The notes beneath the pieces were generated by a model. The model was not told the DNA's origin. It searched no databases and saw only the letters and a list, made by a program, of their open reading frames with translations. A DNA stretch of 64,000 bases from UBA5070 sp035352895 (lineage in GTDB: Bacteria; Fibrobacterota; Fibrobacteria; UBA5070): contig DAOPYN010000002.1 of the NCBI GenBank assembly GCA_035352895.1, positions 1-64,000 of the forward strand, read 5' to 3'. Positions 59,892 through 64,000 of the stretch are shown piece by piece. Position 1 is the first letter of the stretch, and the number at the start of each line of letters is the position of its first letter. Position numbers and translations under genes: made by a program.

Positions 59892-62800
59892 TTCCGGCCT
59901 CCCCCGACCCGCCCGCGCTCGTGGAGCCAGCGGCGCACCCGGCGATCGATCGTTCCGTCGTCCGCTCCGGGCTCCACGACATGGACCCCGCAGGACATCG
60001 TGGCCGCATCCGCGAAGGCCCGGAGGTAGACCACCATCGCCCCTCCGAACGCCTCGCCGTCGGGCAGGGCCGAGGCCACGGTGCGTCCGTAGAGTCGCGC
60101 CTGGAGATCGTAGGCATGTTCGACCACGGACGCCTCGAGCGTTTCGGGAGTCCAGGTCGCCAGACTGGTGGTCTTCCAATCCAGCAGGTACCAGACCCCC
60201 TCCAAGCGGAACATCAGGTCGATGTATCCGACCATCCATCCGGCCACCTTCCCCCCGGCCCGGACGGGAGAGCCATCTTCCCCGAAGGCCCAGTGGAATT
60301 CGGTCTCCGGTCGGCGGTCCCCCGGCGGCACATCGCACAAACGCACGTGCCTCCCTCCGGGAAGAGGCAGGGGGCGGACCATGACCTCGCGAAGAAGCGA
60401 TGCCACCCGTTCCGCCAACCCGGGATCCACCCCGTGCCGGGAAAGCGCCCGACCCACTTCGGCCAGGGTTCGCGGAGGGATGGCGCCATCCGCCATCCAG
60501 GAATTGTCGTGCTCCGGGCCCATCCAGGATTCGAGGATCCCGTGTAGCGCGTCCCCGGTCCGGGCGCCGCGCGGAAGCCAGGCGTCGGGAAGGTCCTCCA
60601 TGGCGATCGAAGCGCCCGCTTCCTCCTCCGAAGGATGGGCGCGTCCTTCCAGGAGCGGGAGATCGTTCCTGGAACGCGCGACCTGGGTGTAGGATGCCGC
60701 GTGCAGGGTGCGCTCCGGCAGGGAAAGATCACTGAGTTCGGATTCTTCGTGGACCGCGGCGATTCCCGCCGGAACCTGGGGTTGGATAGCGCCATCCACC
60801 GCGGGAGGAGGTTCCTCGAGCCACCACACTCCGGGCGATGGCGATTTCCACTGGGCGAAGAGCGCATCCGCCAGGGGTCCCTGGGGAGTGATCGCACCCT
60901 TGGCGGTGGTCTTCACGTGGCAGGGAGCCACCAGAAGGAGCTTGGGGCGGGTGATCGCCACGTAGTGGAGGCGCCGCGCCTCCTGCTCCTGCTGTCGATC
61001 GGCGCGTTCCTTGGCCGATGCCACCACCGCGCTCCACTCGGGGCGTTTTTTGTCTTCCTTGAGGAATCCCGGGAACAACCGGGGCGACGGCGAGCCGTCT
61101 TCGTCGTCGATCCAGCTCCGGACGATCCCTCCATGTTTCTTCGCGCCACCGGCGAGGAACACCACGGGAAATTCCAGACCCTTGGAGACATGCATGGTCA
61201 GGATCTGGACCCTTCCGCGGTCGGTCGCGCAAGCCAGGAGGTTGCGGTCGTCGCCGGCCTGTTCCAGACCCTCGGCGAGACGGCGCAGGTGTTCGCACAG
61301 CTCGGGGACGCCCCCCTGGCCCGCCACCAGGAATTCCAGGCACTCCCCCGCCACCTGCCGGAAATCCATCCATTGGCGATCTCCCTGGGGCGAGCCCAGA
61401 AGACGGCCTCCCGCACCCGCATCCACCTCCAGGAGTCGGAACATCCGCGCGAAACGCCGCTGCGACGCCGCCTCGCGCATGGCATCCAGGATCGCCTCGT
61501 TCCCCTCCAGCAGCCGGGTGGCCAGCGCCAGACCCCGCGTCGGCAGATCGTGCGGCGGCGCTCCCACCGCCCGCAGGATCGCCTCCGTTTCGCGGGCGGC
61601 ACGCGAATCGAACACGCCCTGCTCCTTGTAGAGGGCCCAGGGGATTCCCTGCGCGTCGAAGGCGCGGCGAAACGGCGCCGCGGCCGTCCGCGTGGAGACG
61701 ACGACGGCGAAATCGCCCCAGTCCAGGATCCGCCTCTTCCACGATCCACCATCGGGCAGATCCACTTCCCGGCCGTTCAGCGCCCGGATCCAGCCCGCGC
61801 ACAGGCGGGCGTACTCGGCCTTGGCCACCGGCGAGGGCCCCTCGAGCTTCGCGATCCTCACGGGATTCCGGTGGAACTCGTCCGACAATTTCCGTTCAGG
61901 CTCCCCGGCGCGCGCGGGTGGTCGCGACTGGCTCTCCGCATCGTAGAGGATCGATGGATCCTGGAACCATCCCAGGGGGCAGTCCTCGCGGAAGATGGCG
62001 TTGGATGCCTCGATCAGGCCCGGAAGGGAACGCCAGTTCTCGCGCAGCTGGTAGCGTCGCGCTCCGGCGGAGGACAGAAGGTCGCGGCAGGCGGCCTGGT
62101 AGGTGCGCACGTCCGCGCCCTGGAAGGAATAGATCGACTGCTTGGGATCCCCCACCAGGTACAGATTGCCGGCCGGAGGGCCGTCGTCCAGGAACCAGCG
62201 CCGGAAGATCCGCCACTGCAACGCGCTGGTGTCCTGGAATTCGTCGACGATGCCCACCTTCACCTGGCTACGCATTGCCTCCAGGAAGGAAGGTCTCTCC
62301 AGGGCGCGGTCCATGGATTCCAGCATGTCGTGGAAGGAGACCAGTCCGTCCTCGTCCTTGCGTCGACGCCACATCGCCACCGCTTCCAGCGCCCACTTCG
62401 CCGCGAAGGCGGCCGCCAGGCGGTCGGGCTCGGAAGAATCCTGGAAGTCCGCGAGCGTCGGTGGGTGGAGCTTGGCGCGGGGATCCAGGAGCCGCGCGGC
62501 GAGACCTTTGGCCAATTCAAGGAGATCGTCCATCGAGCGCGCCGTGGCGATGGTCTCCACCATCTCCGAACGGGCGAAGCCCCCTTTCCAATCGTCCCTC
62601 CGCAGAAGCTCCCGCAGGCATTCCTCCAGCCCCTCCTCGTCGTCGCACAACCGCGACGTGAACGGCAGACCCGACTCGAAGCGGTGGGCCTGCAGAAGGC
62701 GCAGGCAGGTGGAGTGGATGGTCCCCACCAGGCCCTCGCCCAAGTTGGCCAGATTCCGACGCAGGTGGTCCGCCTCGGCGGGATCCACGGCCTCGCGGGC

Positions 62801-63010
62801 CGCCTTGGAAATCCCTTTGCGGATGCGCTCCACCAGTTCGCCGGCGGCCTTCTGCGTGTAGGTGACCAGGAGGATCTCCCCCATCGCCAGCCGACGTTCC
62901 CGCAACAGACGCACGACCAGACCCACGATCGTGTGGGTCTTGCCTGTTCCCGCGTGCGCCTCCAGAACGCCGTGGCGCGAAAGATCGATGGATCCGACCA
63001 GATCAGCCAA
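59888..63010 (-). CDS. recB: Exodeoxyribonuclease V beta subunit (RecB)
   Basis: A 1040-residue helicase-nuclease. The UvrD-type helicase motifs are LEAHAGTGKTHTI (I), VDEFQDTS (II), LVGDPKQSIYSFQGADV (III), LRENWRS (IV), MHVSKGLEFPVV (V) and LHYVAITRPK (VI). The C-terminal nuclease has D-L-M-F ... LLDWKTT and the YDLQARLYG motif. With RecC and RecD it resects double-strand breaks and degrades linear foreign DNA. The start is TTG at 63010, with GGAGG 6 bases upstream and overlapping the recC stop. An ATG at 63070 would overlap recC by 68 bases. Confidence 0.93.
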   Translation of the reverse strand: MADLVGSIDLSRHGVLEAHAGTGKTHTIVGLVVRLLRERRLAMGEILLVTYTQKAAGELVERIRKGISKAAREAVDPAEADHLRRNLANLGEGLVGTIHSTCLRLLQAHRFESGLPFTSRLCDDEEGLEECLRELLRRDDWKGGFARSEMVETIATARSMDDLLELAKGLAARLLDPRAKLHPPTLADFQDSSEPDRLAAAFAAKWALEAVAMWRRRKDEDGLVSFHDMLESMDRALERPSFLEAMRSQVKVGIVDEFQDTSALQWRIFRRWFLDDGPPAGNLYLVGDPKQSIYSFQGADVRTYQAACRDLLSSAGARRYQLRENWRSLPGLIEASNAIFREDCPLGWFQDPSILYDAESQSRPPARAGEPERKLSDEFHRNPVRIAKLEGPSPVAKAEYARLCAGWIRALNGREVDLPDGGSWKRRILDWGDFAVVVSTRTAAAPFRRAFDAQGIPWALYKEQGVFDSRAARETEAILRAVGAPPHDLPTRGLALATRLLEGNEAILDAMREAASQRRFARMFRLLEVDAGAGGRLLGSPQGDRQWMDFRQVAGECLEFLVAGQGGVPELCEHLRRLAEGLEQAGDDRNLLACATDRGRVQILTMHVSKGLEFPVVFLAGGAKKHGGIVRSWIDDEDGSPSPRLFPGFLKEDKKRPEWSAVVASAKERADRQQEQEARRLHYVAITRPKLLLVAPCHVKTTAKGAITPQGPLADALFAQWKSPSPGVWWLEEPPPAVDGAIQPQVPAGIAAVHEESELSDLSLPERTLHAASYTQVARSRNDLPLLEGRAHPSEEEAGASIAMEDLPDAWLPRGARTGDALHGILESWMGPEHDNSWMADGAIPPRTLAEVGRALSRHGVDPGLAERVASLLREVMVRPLPLPGGRHVRLCDVPPGDRRPETEFHWAFGEDGSPVRAGGKVAGWMVGYIDLMFRLEGVWYLLDWKTTSLATWTPETLEASVVEHAYDLQARLYGRTVASALPDGEAFGGAMVVYLRAFADAATMSCGVHVVEPGADDGTIDRRVRRWLHERGRVGGGRK

Positions 63011-64000
63011 GGTCCACCTCCACGAAGGGCCCCAGGCGCCTTGTGGCAAGTTCAGCCAGAATCCGTCCATCACCGGATTCCTCGCCGGGAAGGAGGGGCT
63101 CGAAGAGCCTTTCCAGAAGATCGGGAGGCGGAGCGTGTTCCTGTCCCGCACGCGCGTCCAGGGACTCGCGGAGTTCCGCCACGTCCAGGTCGGCGAGTCC
63201 CCGGGCCAGGATCTCCCTGGCGGGAAGGTATTCGCACCGCTCTTCGAGGAAGTCGCCCAGCAAATGCTCCCACCATCCGGGAGGCGCCTGTCGCGCGGAC
63301 TCCACCACCACGTCGGTGGGCGTTTCCCGTCCGATGGTGGCCACCAGGATGGGGCCTCGCCATCCGCATCGGGCGATGGCCATCGCCAACAGGTGCACCC
63401 CCCACGATTTCGCGATCTCCACGCCGGCCTTTCGACGCGAATTCCCCGGCTCGACGGCCCCGCAGTGGACCAGGACCAGCGGGGATGCCGGATCGGAGGG
63501 CACCAGCGCCATGCCCACCTGTCCGGTCAGGCGGACCTTGGCTTCTCGGAGAGTCGTTTCCCAGGTGGACGGCTCGGCATGGCCGCCCAAGCCGAGATCC
63601 GCATCCATGACCAGGCGATGGCCCGCGAAACGCTCCTGGAGCGACACCAGGCTCGACTCCGCCCCCTCCGCCCAAGCCGACAGATCCCGCGCCTGGATTC
63701 CGGCCAGATGGGATTCGGGAAATCCCCGATCCCACGAGAGCGTACCCGCCAACTCCAGGGCGCGCACGGAGGCGTTCCCCCTGCTCCCACGCCATACCTC
63801 CCGGGCGATTTCCGTCAACAACCGCGATTTCCAAGCGGCCTCGTCCAACCGGCTGGCCCCCAGGACCTCGTGCGAAGCGTCCAGGGTTCCCGGATCCTCG
63901 TCGTCTGCCCATCCCTGGACGCGGCGCAACCGGTGCAGGAACGGATTGGCCAGGAACGACCTCAGCTCCTGGACCGAAACACGGATCGGGCCTTGGCCGG
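63003..64000 (-). CDS. recC: Exodeoxyribonuclease V gamma subunit (RecC), 3' part
   Basis: The frame is open to the window edge, so the 5' part is missing. The visible 331 residues include VQELRSFLANPFLHRL, the conserved RecC segment where the C-terminal nuclease-like domain begins. LILVHCG-like and FEPLL-type ends also fit. RecC holds RecB and RecD together and scans for Chi. It leads directly into recB with overlapping stop and start. Confidence 0.85.
   Translation of the reverse strand, partial: GQGPIRVSVQELRSFLANPFLHRLRRVQGWADDEDPGTLDASHEVLGASRLDEAAWKSRLLTEIAREVWRGSRGNASVRALELAGTLSWDRGFPESHLAGIQARDLSAWAEGAESSLVSLQERFAGHRLVMDADLGLGGHAEPSTWETTLREAKVRLTGQVGMALVPSDPASPLVLVHCGAVEPGNSRRKAGVEIAKSWGVHLLAMAIARCGWRGPILVATIGRETPTDVVVESARQAPPGWWEHLLGDFLEERCEYLPAREILARGLADLDVAELRESLDARAGQEHAPPPDLLERLFEPLLPGEESGDGRILAELATRRLGPFVEVDLG

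Overview
The window is GC-rich (roughly 63 percent by eye) bacterial chromosome, most likely from a member of the Fibrobacterota. The evidence is three genes of the TIGR02147/DUF4423 family, which is massively expanded in Fibrobacter succinogenes. There is also a block of secreted GH5 and GH8 cellulases with carbohydrate-binding-like proteins, and an OmpA-type envelope. Coding density is high. I see no rRNA, tRNA, CRISPR array, insertion sequence or prophage.

Layout. 1-440 has no gene but carries a perfect CRP-type palindrome and three strong hairpins. 441-2080 is a PLP aminotransferase divergent from a MarR regulator, with superimposed promoters. 2090-8736 (minus) is an envelope cassette: LolD-like ATPase, two FtsX-like permeases, a LolA-like periplasmic protein and a porin-like barrel, followed by an FHA protein. 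8915-9483 is a short TIGR02147 gene with a diverged tandem duplication. 9611-18767 (minus) is a cellulose-degradation island: GH5, GH8 and three paralogous secreted binding proteins, two of which share 197 identical bases. 18919-21332 is housekeeping: efp, a DedA protein and rlmN. 21402-24031 (minus) holds two phage-tail-fibre-like adhesins and a small barrel; algH follows.

24632-33098 (minus) is a complete cobalamin-salvage operon. It starts from a sigma-70 promoter and an adenosylcobalamin riboswitch with a terminator. The genes are btuB, a BtuG-like beta-propeller lipoprotein, a cobC-like phosphatase, a cobQ-cobU fusion, cobT, cobS and a btuF-like lipoprotein. Biotin genes come next: bioB at 33521, and bioF plus a bioD-bioA fusion at 41236-44371. 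Between them lies a remarkable block (34713-41116) in which two TIGR02147 regulators are each translationally coupled to a surface lipoprotein. 44486-48821 (minus) has a large binding protein and an OmpA-family protein. 48946-52882 has hrcA, a small protein, dnaA and a radical SAM/SPASM enzyme. The last is followed by a membrane protein with a Gly/Cys-rich tail, a third tail-fibre-like adhesin, a repeat-containing lipoprotein, a rhodanese, and recD, recB and the 3' part of recC.

How the parts work together. The secreted cellulases and binding proteins share a beta-sandwich C-terminal tail resembling type IX sorting domains. With the adhesins, OmpA protein and lipoproteins they fit a bacterium that attaches to and degrades cellulose. 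The B12 and biotin loci supply cofactors by salvage and synthesis. At least eight genes start 6-7 bases after a TANNNT box with no room for a ribosome-binding site, so leaderless transcripts seem common here. The most interesting candidates for undescribed biology are the regulator-lipoprotein modules and the radical SAM/Cys-tail pair.
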